A stretch of 64,000 nt of DNA from Boletus sp. NGJ (Eukaryota; Basidiomycota; Agaricomycetes; Boletales; Boletaceae). A program made the position numbers and the translations under genes. Below are positions 34,061 to 44,091 of this stretch, piece by piece. The first letter of the stretch is position 1, and every line of letters begins with the position of its first letter. The stretch lies in NCBI GenBank assembly GCA_019096195.1, contig JAGTXK010000275.1, positions 62,001 through 126,000 on the forward strand, given 5' to 3'. The notes under the pieces are model-generated. The model was not told where the DNA came from, did no database searches, and worked only from the letters and a program-made list of their open reading frames with translations.

Positions 34061-34540
34061 GAGATTGACGCTACAGCCTTCTCAACATGCCGATTTCATA
34101 CCTTGCCTCGTCCGTGACATCACAGGCTAGACGTAGCAGACCGGGTGCGAAATGCCGAGCGAGCAAATTCAAGGCGAGATAATGATTGGCTCAGGTGGGC
34201 AACACATCTACCTTGAGGTTCCCTAACGTTCAAACCTTTGTATACAGTCCTTGAGTATTTGTCGAGCAACGGGAAAGGAAACCACGCTGTACAGCGGTAC
34301 CTTGGTCCAATCAAAGTCGCTGTTTAACCCTCGAGTCTTCAGCACGCGACGCAGGGTGAACACAGTTCCAGATACCGTCTGCTACGAGGTCACCACGAGG
34401 TCAGGTTTTCAACTGATCCCTATCATTGCCTTTTCTGCCAGGGGTTGTGGGTCCATGTTACTCGGCTCATGACCCGTAACTTAGCGGGATCTTTTTCGCA
34501 CCAGTGTACCATCTGGCATTGCCCACGTGATGGCCCAATG
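34061..34540. promoter_or_regulatory. Divergent region between WD40-HET unit C and a relic N-terminal domain
   Basis: Homologous to 13223-13640 and 8461-8780. Its length, about 500 bases between the two coding starts, matches that at 8461-8936. This supports one ancestral head-to-head promoter for both families. Confidence 0.5.
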
Positions 34541-34558
34541 CCCAACGCAGGCAAATAA

Positions 34559-34795
34559 TCTAGATTGCAGAACGTCTGTTCACACAGGGTTACCCTCGAT
34601 GGAGTTCGCACCCGACCTCTACCAGTCGTTCGCCAGAGCATGGTTCTCGAGAGCGGAGACGTTGGTACTATGGATCATCGAGCGAGGGCGGGTGATGATG
34701 TCGATATCTTCCCCCAGGGATCCCTCACGGCGGCGTTCGACTAAACTTCCCACCAGCCGTGGAAAACGACACTCGCTGTGTTGAAGGAATCACCA
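34559..34795 (+). pseudogene. Decayed fragment of the N-terminal domain of the kinase-G family (unit D)
   Basis: The sequence TTCACACAGGGTTACCCTCG aligns with the KHLFIQGYPLWS part of unit C. VVRQSMVLESGDVGTMDH aligns with ARQSIGLRIGDVGTVDER. The similarity fades after about 240 bases and no kinase follows. It marks a fourth unit at the right end of the cluster. Confidence 0.5.
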
Positions 34796-35029
34796 TAGGA
34801 TATTGACCAATTGAAGCATCGGAGGTGTTGTCGGTCGCTGACATCAGATAGGCGAGTGCAAACAGTAACTAATATCTCCCTGGCAAGTCATGTTGTTAGG
34901 GTATCCAATTGACACTCGTACAATCTGAACTGTCTTCGATAACTGTCTTAGACGATACGCGACGACGTGTAATCTTCGTGAGCACAAAGGAGATCCTCTT
35001 CGTTCCCATCCTGATACAACTCCGGCGGG

Positions 35030-35875
35030 TCACTGCGTCTTTCTTGACGCAGCCCTGCGTGCGCTCTGTGAGGCGGCAGAGAGAGAACCAATGATGTCAC
35101 CACCAAGGCGCCATACAATCATGCTAGGGAACACGAGCCAAAGCCTATCCCAAGAAGGCCATCACGTATTGCACAATCACATATCAGGTCGGGACACAGG
35201 CGAAGGATCGACGCAAAGCAAAATGAGACGAAAATCGTCAGCACGAGGACGGCGGAAATCAGAGCAAGAGACGTACCCATTCGGCAATACCCAGTAAAGG
35301 AATAAATTGCCCCACGTATTATGCCCAATTGCGCACCCACCGCAATAATACTCCTGTGCCCAGTAAAGCACCGTCTTTGAAAGCGTCATAGTCACTGCAG
35401 CGAACCCAACCAGAGGGGCGCCAGACCAACTGGACACGTGTGCAAGGTAAACATAGGCGAGATTCAATGCCGTTTCCACCATATTGAGAAAGGCTGTATG
35501 AGGGAAGATCAAGGAGGTTAAGTAAACATAAAATGGTGTATGAAAAAGCTTACATTGTGCGTTAGTGAACCCACTGTTTTCTTCAAGGGCTTTTATACCG
35601 TATACCTATCCCGTTATATGAGCAAATGAACCAGATTCAATCCTATGAAGGCCGACTCACGTAGTCTATTTCCTGGTATAATCCGTATGGCTCCCAAATC
35701 CAGTGAAGATCACCCCCGACCATTGAGCGCGGTCTAGATGTTCCGCGAGCTGGTAAGATTCCAATAGCACAGCACACGAAACATACCTCATAAAACAATA
35801 TGTCGCATCCCAAATGATGACAGGTGCGGTCAAGAGGAACCAGAGTGTGATCCAGGTATGAGTCTTTACGGCCAT
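35030..35875 (-). CDS. Multipass membrane protein, EXPERA (EBP)-like fungal family
   Basis: Five exons on the minus strand read MAVKTHTWITLWFLLTAPVI, WDATYCFMR, MVGGDLHWIWEPYGLYQEID, VYGIKALEENSGFTNAQ, NMVETALNLAYVYLAHV, PLVGFAAVTMTLSKTVLYW, EYYCGGCAIGHNTWGNL, YWVLPNG, then LWLVFPSMIVWRLGGDI and a short basic tail ending SRKTQ. There are about four hydrophobic helices. The GDLHW...Y.E.D block and the QEYYCG...GHN block are typical of a widespread fungal family, which I believe falls under the EXPERA domain (sterol-isomerase/sigma-2 receptor fold). The exact function is unknown. All splice sites are GT-AG and the frame is intact. Confidence 0.5.
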
Positions 35876-37090
35876 GTTTCCTAATCCACAATGAAACACA
35901 AAATACAGCGCAAAGAGAGTCACCAAGTCAGATAGATGTGAAGCGCAGCACGAAAGAGAAAAGGAAGCGCGTAAAGTGGGGAGATTTCCCTAAAACGGGA
36001 AGTATGAAAATGTATGTACCACGTGATTTGGTCCTATGTGGACCGACACAGCATCCTGATGGGTTCATGGCAGCTGCACTACCAACGGGGGCGGCGACTT
36101 GCACGGTGATCTCGCACTGGCGCGTCGAGACGCCCTCGTCAGTCTTTGGCGACTCCGATAGCGCACAGGCATGACGGTTAGCGTCGTTAGACTGGTAATT
36201 GACAGATGGTCGCGTCGGTCTTTCGAGTTCAAATCTGGACTTCGTGGCACGGATGAGGGCGCCTTCGGGAAGGGCATCCCATTTGGAGACGTGAGCAGCG
36301 GAGAAGAAGATGGGGGAAAGCGGGAGCTTGGACATGGTAAGTATAGACTGAAAGTGTCTTGGTTGTCCTCGCCACTCGCCTTTAGGTATTGTTTATGTGG
36401 ACACGTGGACATGCCGCTGCAGCATGGCCTCTCCGTCGCCCGAGGCATGCCCATATCCAAGACCAAGAACATTCGGCAAAGACAGTGCGTAACGTTATCA
36501 CTTGACGACTCTACGACAGGTCTTTTGAGAGCTGTGATTGAAGCTCGCCTTCCGTGCCCGGTACCCGTCCGAGGCGCCCAGGTTCACCGCAAGCTGGCCA
36601 TTGGAGAATGCATCATTGGAGGAGACCAAATAGGGATGTATGTTTGCTCAACCGAGGACGTTTCGTTGGCTCGCCATAGTCTGCCGCCGTCGCGGCATGA
36701 TACCACACTGCACACTGGCAAATGGTGGCGCGGGCAGCATGCTTGTATCCTTCGGGAATAACACAGGAATAGTCCATTGTCCGCTGCGACGGCATCAACA
36801 GAGTTTTGTATTCGCAGGCGGTTAATTTGACAAGTTTCCAGCAACAGGTTCCAGTTAGGTGGTGGTCTTATGGACTTGCATCATGTCATAATCCGAGATC
36901 ACTGTCACCAATTCATGACTGGATCCAAATTCTCGACGCGGAAAACGAGCGAAATGATGACTGGATTTCGTACATTTTGTAAGTAAGCGAGCGTGGAGCA
37001 AGGTACAACTTCAATGTTCCTCTGAAACATTCGCATAAACAAAATGCAAAATTTCAGAAACAAATATAGCCAGTGTAACACTTCAGGTCA
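35876..37090. other. Unassigned stretch with a copy of the SSP-upstream repeat
   Basis: Open frames on both strands overlap (minus 36335-35928; plus 36171-36761) and none has a recognisable domain. The segment 36480-36545, containing GGTCTTTTGAGAGCTGTGAT, is a diverged copy of 41890-41950, so part of this stretch belongs to the repeat block to its right. Confidence 0.5.
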
Positions 37091-37127
37091 CCGCCGGTAG
37101 TTGGCGTAGTACCCGTCATATTACCAT

Positions 37128-37657
37128 TTACTTTCCAGCCTCGTAAATGTCCTCCACACCATCAGCCTAGAAAGATAAACCGTGGGAGGATAAAGCCGAC
37201 TCTCAGACTTGTTCGAAGAATAAGATGTAAGATTCTTGTCGCAGGTACCAACATTGTGCGCCGTCTGCACGTGATAAAACTTAAAGCCGCCTAAGCCAAG
37301 GACGAGATGGTTGAGGATAGCACTCACAAAAAATATCAAAGGTGTTCAGGGTAACGTCTCACGCACACGGTTGTCTCCGATTACCAAGAAGTCCCTCCCC
37401 CAGGTTGATTACCTGACCCACGCTATAATGAAAGCATAAGGAAAATGGTGCAACAGAGGGTATATGATCGAGACATACGCCTGCGAGAGCTTCCGAAGAG
37501 CGCTCCTCGAGCTGGACGGGGGCCTAATAAAAACCGATCTCCATTAGTCCAACCAAACACAATCACGTCATTCCAGAGAATCAAAAAGGATACTACGCAC
37601 TGGAGCAGCAATGGCAGCAGCAGCGGCAAAAAGGAAAATGATGGCAGAGTATCGCAT
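37128..37657 (-). CDS. Small secreted protein-like gene, copy 1
   Basis: The minus-strand start gives a clear signal peptide, MRYSAIIFLFAAAAAIAAP. A standard intron (GTGCGTAG...TTTTATTAG) leads to APVQLEERSSEALAGVCLDH. Further in, the frame carries FKFYHVQTAHNVGTCDKN, SESRLYPPTVYLS and an end ADGVEDIYEAGK. Expected product about 130-150 residues, secreted. The middle splice junction is not resolved, so the copy may be intact or decayed. A TATA box lies about 60 bases upstream. The ending pattern resembles a secreted family I associate with Rhizoctonia-type fungi; a role in host interaction is only a guess. Confidence 0.5.
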
Positions 37658-37718
37658 GATTGGCTTTGAGAAGACGTGCGGACGGATATTTTATGGAAAC
37701 TCTTGGCATAGCGCTCCG

Positions 37719-37725
37719 TTTTATA
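37719..37725 (-). promoter_or_regulatory. TATA box of small secreted protein copy 1
   Basis: TATAAAA on the minus strand, in GAGGGTATAAAACGG, about 60 bases before the start codon. The same GAGGGTATAAAA context occurs upstream of copies 2 and 3. Confidence 0.5.
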
Positions 37726-38149
37726 CCCTCAAATCAACTGCGACACGTAACTTGTCGTTCCTGGAGTGGAGCATGCCTACACCGTAAACCGAGAACCTGG
37801 CGAGGCAGTGTAAGGAACAATGGCGGCGCCACCCGTCATGTACCACCTTGCCACAGGTACCCTGTGATTGGGAGACGGCGAGCAAAGAAAGATATCAAAG
37901 TGTCCCGCTAGACATTTCAAATCACAGTATGTGCACGCATCCCTTTTTCGCGCACAAAAGCAGCCTAAGTGACTTAAGTCCGCCCTACGCCATACATTGG
38001 CGAGCTCACCATGTGGAAAAGCCACATTTCTGAAAGGTGACATGATCAGTGACGGTGATGTCGGATGCGCGCGTACGATGAGTCAATGCAGCGTTGTTTA
38101 ATGAAAATGAGGGGTCCCACCAGACTTTTCAAAGTCTGCACATTGTCGT

Positions 38150-38666
38150 TTTCACGCACCAAAATTTTCAACATTTGAGACAGTAAATGTCAGACGCCTG
38201 TCAGACGTCAGATCATCTACTTTCTGACCGGTCACCCCACCTCTCCAGAGGGCTCTCTCCGCCAACGCCATACAAGCGTCTCCGATTTGGCACAACTTGC
38301 CCCTCAACACATACTGAACCCGTATGCACCTACTAAGATGGTGAGCACCAGCGAGAGCACAGCCATCATCAGTGCGTAGATCAATGGATCGGCCAATCCC
38401 TACGACAACCGCCATCAGTCCTCCATAGTCACCGATCGATCACCGGCACCGGTACCATCGACGTCCGGAACCGATGATTCGATTGGTAGAATCTCTCGTC
38501 TCCAGTCGCTGACCGGTCGATATGGATCGCGACTTGCCGACACCGGTGCAAACCTCGTGGGGGCGCTACCGGCCGGAATGAAAACGTCGCCACGTGCCTC
38601 TATCATGAAGTGTTCACTGAGCTTGACGGGACTACCATTGACCTGCGTCAGTTCAAATACCACCAA
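38150..38666 (-). CDS. Candidate short protein with one C-terminal membrane segment, unrecognised
   Basis: The minus strand opens with MVVFELTQVNGSPVKLSEHF and a hydrophilic region (RFAPVSASRDPYRPVSDWRR). After a possible splice near 38410 it reaches the strongly hydrophobic PLIYALMMAVLSLVLTILVG. The upstream sequence is a segment repeated at 42680-42805. No family is recognised, and the exon structure is uncertain. Confidence 0.5.
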
Positions 38667-38790
38667 GGTCAGCAGTGCATTTTATGTACTATCTACCATC
38701 ACATATATAGATCCTGCACAACGGTATGTATAATAAAGGCAAGTTACCGCTCGGCGAAAATAAAAGCCGAACGCGTACGAGTAGGGTGTC
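38630..38790. repeat. Dispersed segment, second copy at 42680-42805
   Basis: Shared blocks in the same order and orientation: GTYARTTCAAATACCACC-like start, TATATAGA/CATATAGACA, GGTATGTAYAAT and GCTCGGSGAAAATAAAA. It ties the repeat block to the 3' edge of the PPOX-type gene. Confidence 0.5.
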
Positions 38791-38844
38791 GTGTCCGGGA
38801 CCTGGACCTGGACCTTGAACGGGGTTTTGGTTTGGATATGGCAT

Positions 38845-38985
38845 GTGTGCGTGAACACCGATTCTTCGTACCATCTGTACATAGACACGATGGCCTTGGT
38901 TAACACGGACGACTCTGTCCTGTCGTTGCAACACATGTCACTTAGCGATGTCCAGTTTCGCGAACCAATCTCACACATACAAGAT
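38845..38985 (-). pseudogene. HET-domain fragment 1
   Basis: The minus strand reads SSVLTKAIVSMYRWYEES, preceded by a degraded WSDTCC motif, matching the HET core of the WD40-HET genes. The rest of the gene is absent. It abuts the 3' flank of small secreted protein copy 2. Confidence 0.5.
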
Positions 38986-39067
38986 ACTAAATTCCAGAAA
39001 CAAATTCACCAGCTATAACACTTCAGGTCAACGTCAGTCGTTGGCGTAGCACCCGTCATATTACCAT

Positions 39068-39595
39068 TTACTTTTCAGCCTCATAAATATCCTTCACACC
39101 ACCAGCCTAGTAGAAAGATGAACCGTGGGAGGATAAAGCCGACTCTCAGACTTGTTCAAAGGATAAGATGTAAGATTCTTGTCGCAGGTACCAACATTGT
39201 GCGTCGTCTGAACATGATAAAACTTAAAGCCGCGTAAGTCGAAGACGAGATGGTCGAGGATAGCACTCACAAAAAAGATAAAGAGGTTCAGAGTAACATC
39301 TGACGCATGCGGTTGTCTCTCATTACCAGTCAGGTCCGCTTGTACCACCCGACCCACGCTGTAACGAAGCATAAGGGAAATGGTGCAACAGATAGTATAA
39401 GATCGAGACATACGCCTTCAAGAGCTCCCGAAGAGCGTTCCCCAAGCTCGCCGGCCTAATAAAAAGCCGATCCCCATCAGTTCAACCGAACACATTGTAC
39501 CATCATGTCATTCCAGAGAATCAAAAAAGATGACGCACTGGAGCGGCGATGGCAGCAGCAGCGGCAAAAAGTAAAATGATGGCAGAGAACTGCAT
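39068..39595 (-). CDS. Small secreted protein-like gene, copy 2
   Basis: Starts MQFSAIILLFAAAAAIAAP (signal peptide). It keeps FKFYHVQTTHNVGTCDKN, SESRLYPPTV and an ending close to copy 1. It is about 85-90% similar to copy 1 in DNA. The middle exon is diverged and the copy may be non-functional. It is flanked by HET fragments on both sides. Confidence 0.5.
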
Positions 39596-39657
39596 GATTG
39601 GCTTTGAGAAGATGTGCGAGGGATACACCACGGAAACTCGTGGCATAGAGTGTCCCT

Positions 39658-39664
39658 TTTTATA
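39658..39664 (-). promoter_or_regulatory. TATA box of small secreted protein copy 2
   Basis: TATAAAA on the minus strand in the same GAGGGTATAAAA context, about 65 bases before the start codon. Confidence 0.5.
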
Positions 39665-39791
39665 CCCTCAAGGCAACTGACATGGGAGTATCTTGTCGTT
39701 CCTGGAGTGAGCTTCCCAGCGTTGTAAACCGAGAACCTGATTTCAGGAACCACTGACCGGAGCTACCTGACAACCCACCAATTTCTACCCA

Positions 39792-39814
39792 GGTCTTTCG
39801 AGAGCTGTGATTGG
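39792..39814. promoter_or_regulatory. Conserved 23-base element upstream of the secreted-protein copies
   Basis: Matches GGTCYTTYGAGAGCTGTRAT, followed by TGG. Related sites lie at 36519-36541, 41667-41680 (partial) and 41928-41950. Here it is about 200 bases upstream of the copy 2 start, and the partial site is at the same distance from copy 3. It could be a regulatory site or just part of the duplicated segment. Confidence 0.5.
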
Positions 39815-40261
39815 AGGATATCAAGTTGTTCTCAATGACGATGTCATATGGCATCATCATGTGGCAAGCCCAGCCTGTGAAAACATCACATTAAATCTCA
39901 GCGCCAGCCATGATTATGACTATGGTGTTCATACAGCAATGGATGCTCTCATGTGATGCCTTTCAAAGCAATTTAGAGAATGTAAACTCTCACATATACA
40001 AAGACAGTGTGCAACGCTATTGCTCGCCGGCTAGCAAATTCAATGAAAATCAGGGTCCACCAGCTTCGATCACCCTTTTGTCGTACGGGCGGGTGGATTC
40101 GACTGCGGGTATCGCATACTATCTGTTGGCGAGAATGCATGCATAGCGTTAACGGGGGACAGTGTGCTGGCGTTGTTTGCATGCCGCAGAGGAGCTACGT
40201 CTCCACAAACGGAATCTCGCACCTACAAACTTGAAACAATCACAGACAGTTGGGTTTCTGA

Positions 40262-40893
40262 GAGAAGGACCTGAGTTGTGTGTTCCTCGGCTTGTTCGCA
40301 TTGCTTGGTGATACCGTCTGTGGGGGTTCCTTGTAGACTGCTATCTCGGCAGGCAGGCAACAGTGTTGAACATGAATCGTGGTGAATTCGTTGTCCAGAC
40401 GAGCACACGTCATACAAATGATTCACACTTTCCTCCAAGAGCCGTCCAAGCGGATTTCTGTTATCGTACTTTGGTGGGAGGTCACTAGCGAAATTTCCGA
40501 ACGAGTATGCAATATCTTCTTCTTCTACTGTCACATCAAAGGCGAGCACAGGGTCTCACGTACTCCCAGATCGCCTGGACGAAGCACAGAGAGCATTTTT
40601 GGAGCAACAGAGACAGCAGATGCCAGTGCCCCAATGATGGTGCAGGAGTCTTTGTGATTGTGGTGGGTTGAGGTATGTCTTTTGTTCAGAATTATAGATG
40701 TGGATCGTCTTTGGTGCAAGAAGTTCTTGGAGCGTCCAAGCACTCATCCATATGCTATCCGGTAAGCCACGAGGCGTCAACGAGGAAGGTACATCTGCAA
40801 GGTGAACGAACGATTTTTTGTACGGCACCTGCACATAGAAATGATGCTGTTTTGTTAATTTACAGGACTCCCGTTTCGCGAACCAACTTTCAA
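40262..40893 (-). pseudogene. HET-domain fragment 2
   Basis: The minus strand aligns over about 630 bases with the HET and post-HET part of the WD40-HET genes (WTLQELLAPKTIHIYNSE; HNHKDSCTIIGALASAVSVA; LGRLLEESVNHLYD). It carries many small differences and is disrupted. Both ends are cut. It sits directly before the 3' flank of small secreted protein copy 3. Confidence 0.5.
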
Positions 40894-40951
40894 GATACAA
40901 ATTTAACAGTGTAACACTTCATCGCAACGTCAGTCGTTGGCGTAGCAATCG

Positions 40952-41475
40952 TCATATTACCCATTTACCTCCACCCTCATAAATGTCCTCCACACCATCA
41001 GCCTAGAAAGATAAACCGTGGGAGGATAAAGCCGACTCTCAGACTTGTTCAAAGGATAAAATGTAAAATTCTTGTCGCAGGTACAAATTTTGTGCGTCGT
41101 CTGAACGTGATAAAACTCAAAGCCACGTGAGTCGAAGACGAGATGGTCGAGGATAGCACTCACAAAAGATAAAGAGGTTCAGAGTAACATCTGACGCATG
41201 CGGATTACCAGTCAGATCCCTTCATACCACCCGACCCGCGCTGTGATGAAAGCATAAGGAAAATGGTGCAACATAGGGTATATGATCGAGACATACGCCT
41301 ACGAGAGCTTCCGAAGAGTGCTCCTCGAGCTGGACGGGGGCCTAATAAAAACCGATCTCCATTAGTCCAACCAAACACAATCACGTCATTCCAGAGAATC
41401 AAAAAGGATACTACGCACTGGAGCAGCAATGGCAGCAGCAGCGGCAAAAAGTAAAATGATGGCAGAGAACTGCAT
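40952..41475 (-). CDS. Small secreted protein-like gene, copy 3
   Basis: Starts MQFSAIILLFAAAAAIAAP. The first intron and second exon (APVQLEEHSSEALVGVCLDH) are nearly identical to copy 1 over about 200 bases. The C-terminal part has FEFYHVQTTHKICTCDKN and SESRLYPPTVYLS, and ends in YEGGGKWVI. The middle splice is unresolved. TATA box at 41538-41544. Confidence 0.5.
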
Positions 41476-41537
41476 GATTGGCTTTGAGAAGATGTGAGAG
41501 GGATATATTATGGAAACTCATGGGATAGAGCACCCCT

Positions 41538-41544
41538 TTTTATA
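41538..41544 (-). promoter_or_regulatory. TATA box of small secreted protein copy 3
   Basis: TATAAAA on the minus strand in GAGGGTATAAAA, about 65 bases before the start codon. Confidence 0.5.
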
Positions 41545-41549
41545 CCCTC

Positions 41550-42679
41550 AGGTCAACTATCATGGGCGTAACTTGTCCGAGTCCTTCCCTGTGAAAAAAA
41601 AAATGGCGAGGTAGTGTTTTAGGAACCACTGGCAGGTTCTACCTGTCAATCTATCACTCTACAATAGGTCCTTTGAGAGGTGCGAGACCAGGTGTCGCCC
41701 GATATATCTTGACGTTGTCCCCATGGCGGCGAGCCCACCATCATGTGGGAAATCACATTTTAACAGCCACAATCATGACGATGACGTTATACTGCGATGG
41801 ATGCTCGCATATGACAAGTATGTTAGAAGTCGTAGGAATTGAAGAAATATAGAGAATGGAAACTCTCACAGATATTCACATATGTACAGACGGTGTGTAA
41901 CGTCATTGCCTGACAGTTCGACCACACGGTCCTTTGAGAGCTGTAATTGGACGACGGCTAAGTCAATTCGTGTGTGCCGAGAGGCCCCACTGTGAAGAGT
42001 ACTTACCGTCTTTGCTCAATCGAAACTCCGGCATATCCAGGCAATGGAGCTTAGGGTAATTCCGATTTCCTCTCGTCGTCTCGCTAGGTATGTGCCAGAC
42101 TGCCAGCTGTATTTTGCTTGTAGATTTCTCCCGCCATCTCGCTAGCCCAGGTTCCATTCGTGTACCTATCAGTTTCACGGCTAGATCTTCAAAAAAATTT
42201 GGCGCCTATCCGGGAGTTCACGATTTCACTTTTCGGTCTCTTAACGCGCGGCCGGCCGTATTCGGCTGAGGATGCGTCTTCACGGCTTCTTTAAAAATTG
42301 GGGCGTTGTTTGCATGCGAGGAGCTGCGTCTCAACGTTTCAACTGAGGTCGTTGGAACAGATCTCACACGCCACAAACAATTGCTGGCAACGGGTGAGAC
42401 AAGCTTAAGAGTGCTAATACATGCGATTTTAGTGCGTGTTCCTTTCCGGCGTCCCTAGTGGTAAGTAACGTGTCCGACAAATGCAAGCGTGCTTCTACGG
42501 ATTTTTGAAAAGGAGTTTACGATTTTACTCTTATCGCACGGGCGGCTGTGTTCGGCTCCGCGCAAATATCATTGGGCGATATATCGGGCCATGCCTCCAC
42601 AACACCATGGTTACAGTCACGGTCGGGCCGCAATGAAACCATCGCCTCGTACTACGGATTCCCGAGTATACCATTTGGA
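41550..42679. repeat. Upstream part of the secreted-protein repeat units, partly duplicated
   Basis: No gene is seen. Several segments repeat 39740-40220: GCGATGGATGCTC..., AACTCTCACA...CAGACGGTGTGTAACG, TTGTTTGCATGC...GGAGCTRCGTCT and a GGAGTTYACGATTTYACT block that itself occurs twice here (about 42216 and 42510). This suggests nested duplication of the non-coding flanks. Confidence 0.5.
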
Positions 42680-42807
42680 TGTGCCAGGTCAAATACCACC
42701 GAAGGATAGCATTGCGTTTCATGATACTTATCATATAGACAGGTGATGTTGAACCCCGGGTATGTACAATGAAGATCTCGCTCGGGGAAAATAAAAACGC
42801 TAAGTGC

Positions 42808-43774
42808 TCAGTGTATACGGAAGCCAGCGAGTCTTAGGGCTACCAACGTGGTTGCAACACCCAATGAGAAAGCCACGAGAAGCCCGCTGTCGAAATGTTT
42901 GATTGATGGCGGCTCAGCAGTTGTAATCGGGTCAGTCTGGGCATGCGGCCGTGAGGCGTTACGGACGTAAGAATTCTTGACAGCGATCGACGTGTTGTGG
43001 GCTTGCTCCAAGCCTGGGAGCCCGTCGATACTATGGGCGTTTTCCGCAGTCCACCACGCCTTGATACCGTTTGGTGCCTTTTCTGTGGGAGATACTTTTG
43101 CCTCCGCCAGCTCCAGGTCATCACACCACCGTTCAAGTTGTGAGCGCTGGCCAATGAATTTATATTGAGGGATGCCAAAGCCACAGGACTGGGCAGGTTT
43201 GGAGTGAGGGTTAGAGGCGTGTGTGCAGGGTCGGGATGGTATGCTCACCGTAGCGACCCTGTGCACGTCGATGACGATCGCTGCGCGCGAACCTGCCTTG
43301 CGGCTCGCAGCGGGTATGAGCGTATCGTACCCTGGCGTACCAAATTCGTGCACAGTACCTGCATCGCGTCGTTTGAGATGGGCACCCTGGAGAACAGTGC
43401 TGAGAAGTATACATACCTGTCCCGAAAAGTCTCAAGATCCGTGGCGCACCCTCAAAAGCATGGAACAAGATCGTAATCCTAGCATTTCCGGGTTCGCGCA
43501 TGTGCGCAATGGTTTCGATACCTGGCAAGTCGGTATCAGTGGCAGATGGGGGTAGAGTGTAGGTAAGTAGGTGCAGTGGGCGGAGGGACTCACCACTACC
43601 AGTGATGTCCTCATACCAAACGCAGTTCTTACTCAGGATGTGAAAACTCTCGATGCATCCCTTGGGCGAGACATTGACGTGACCGTTAAGCGCGGCGGTG
43701 GCGACCCAGAACATCTTTTGCTTCGCGATCCATTCGATAAGTTTGTCTGGGATCTCGTCGTAGATGATCCCCAT
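42808..43774 (-). CDS. PPOX-fold (pyridoxamine phosphate oxidase-like) protein with C-terminal membrane anchor
   Basis: The minus strand starts at 43774 with MGIIYDEIPDKLIEWIAKQ, then MFWVATAALNGHVNVSPKG, NCVWYEDITGSG, IETIAHMREPGNARITILF, FEGAPRILRLFGTG, FGTPGYDTLIP, SRAAIVIDVHRV, SCGFGIPQYKF, and GIKAWWTAENAHSIDGLPGL. The VNVSPKG and WYEDLTGSG blocks are the signature of a fungal family in the PNPOx-like split-barrel fold, which binds FMN or related cofactors. Its physiological substrate is not known. The end, LLVAFSLGVATTLVALRLAG, is a likely membrane anchor. About three short introns. The start lies 317 bases from the divergent acyl-CoA oxidase start. Confidence 0.5.
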
Positions 43775-44091
43775 TTTGTGGTACGGTATGGGTCGTAGTA
43801 GGGAGGGAAAAGCGAAAGAGGAAAGAAAGCACCTGTGCCTATAACCCGATAAACCTATAAGCAAAGTATTAGAGATGACATAGAGTTGGTTTTCGGATCT
43901 TCGGGCCGACACTATGTGACCATTTTTATGATGGTGTTCGCCACGTGGGAAAAACGGTCTCTCCACAAATTATGATTATGTAATCCGGAACCGGCAGAGT
44001 ATAATCTCCCGGGCCGGTCACCGTGACCTTCGTCGGTTTAAAAGTTCCCTGAGCAACACATGCTCGTGTTCGTCGTGTTGCCTCTGTGGTA
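43775..44091. promoter_or_regulatory. Divergent promoter region, PPOX-like gene and acyl-CoA oxidase
   Basis: A 317-base gap between two opposite start codons. No clear TATA box or named site was identified. Confidence 0.5.

Noticed and set aside
36171-36761. A 196-codon plus-strand frame with a GTAAGT...TTTAG intron-like stretch
   Set aside because: Part of it coincides with a duplicated non-coding segment (copy at 41890-41950), the translation has no domain, and other frames compete.
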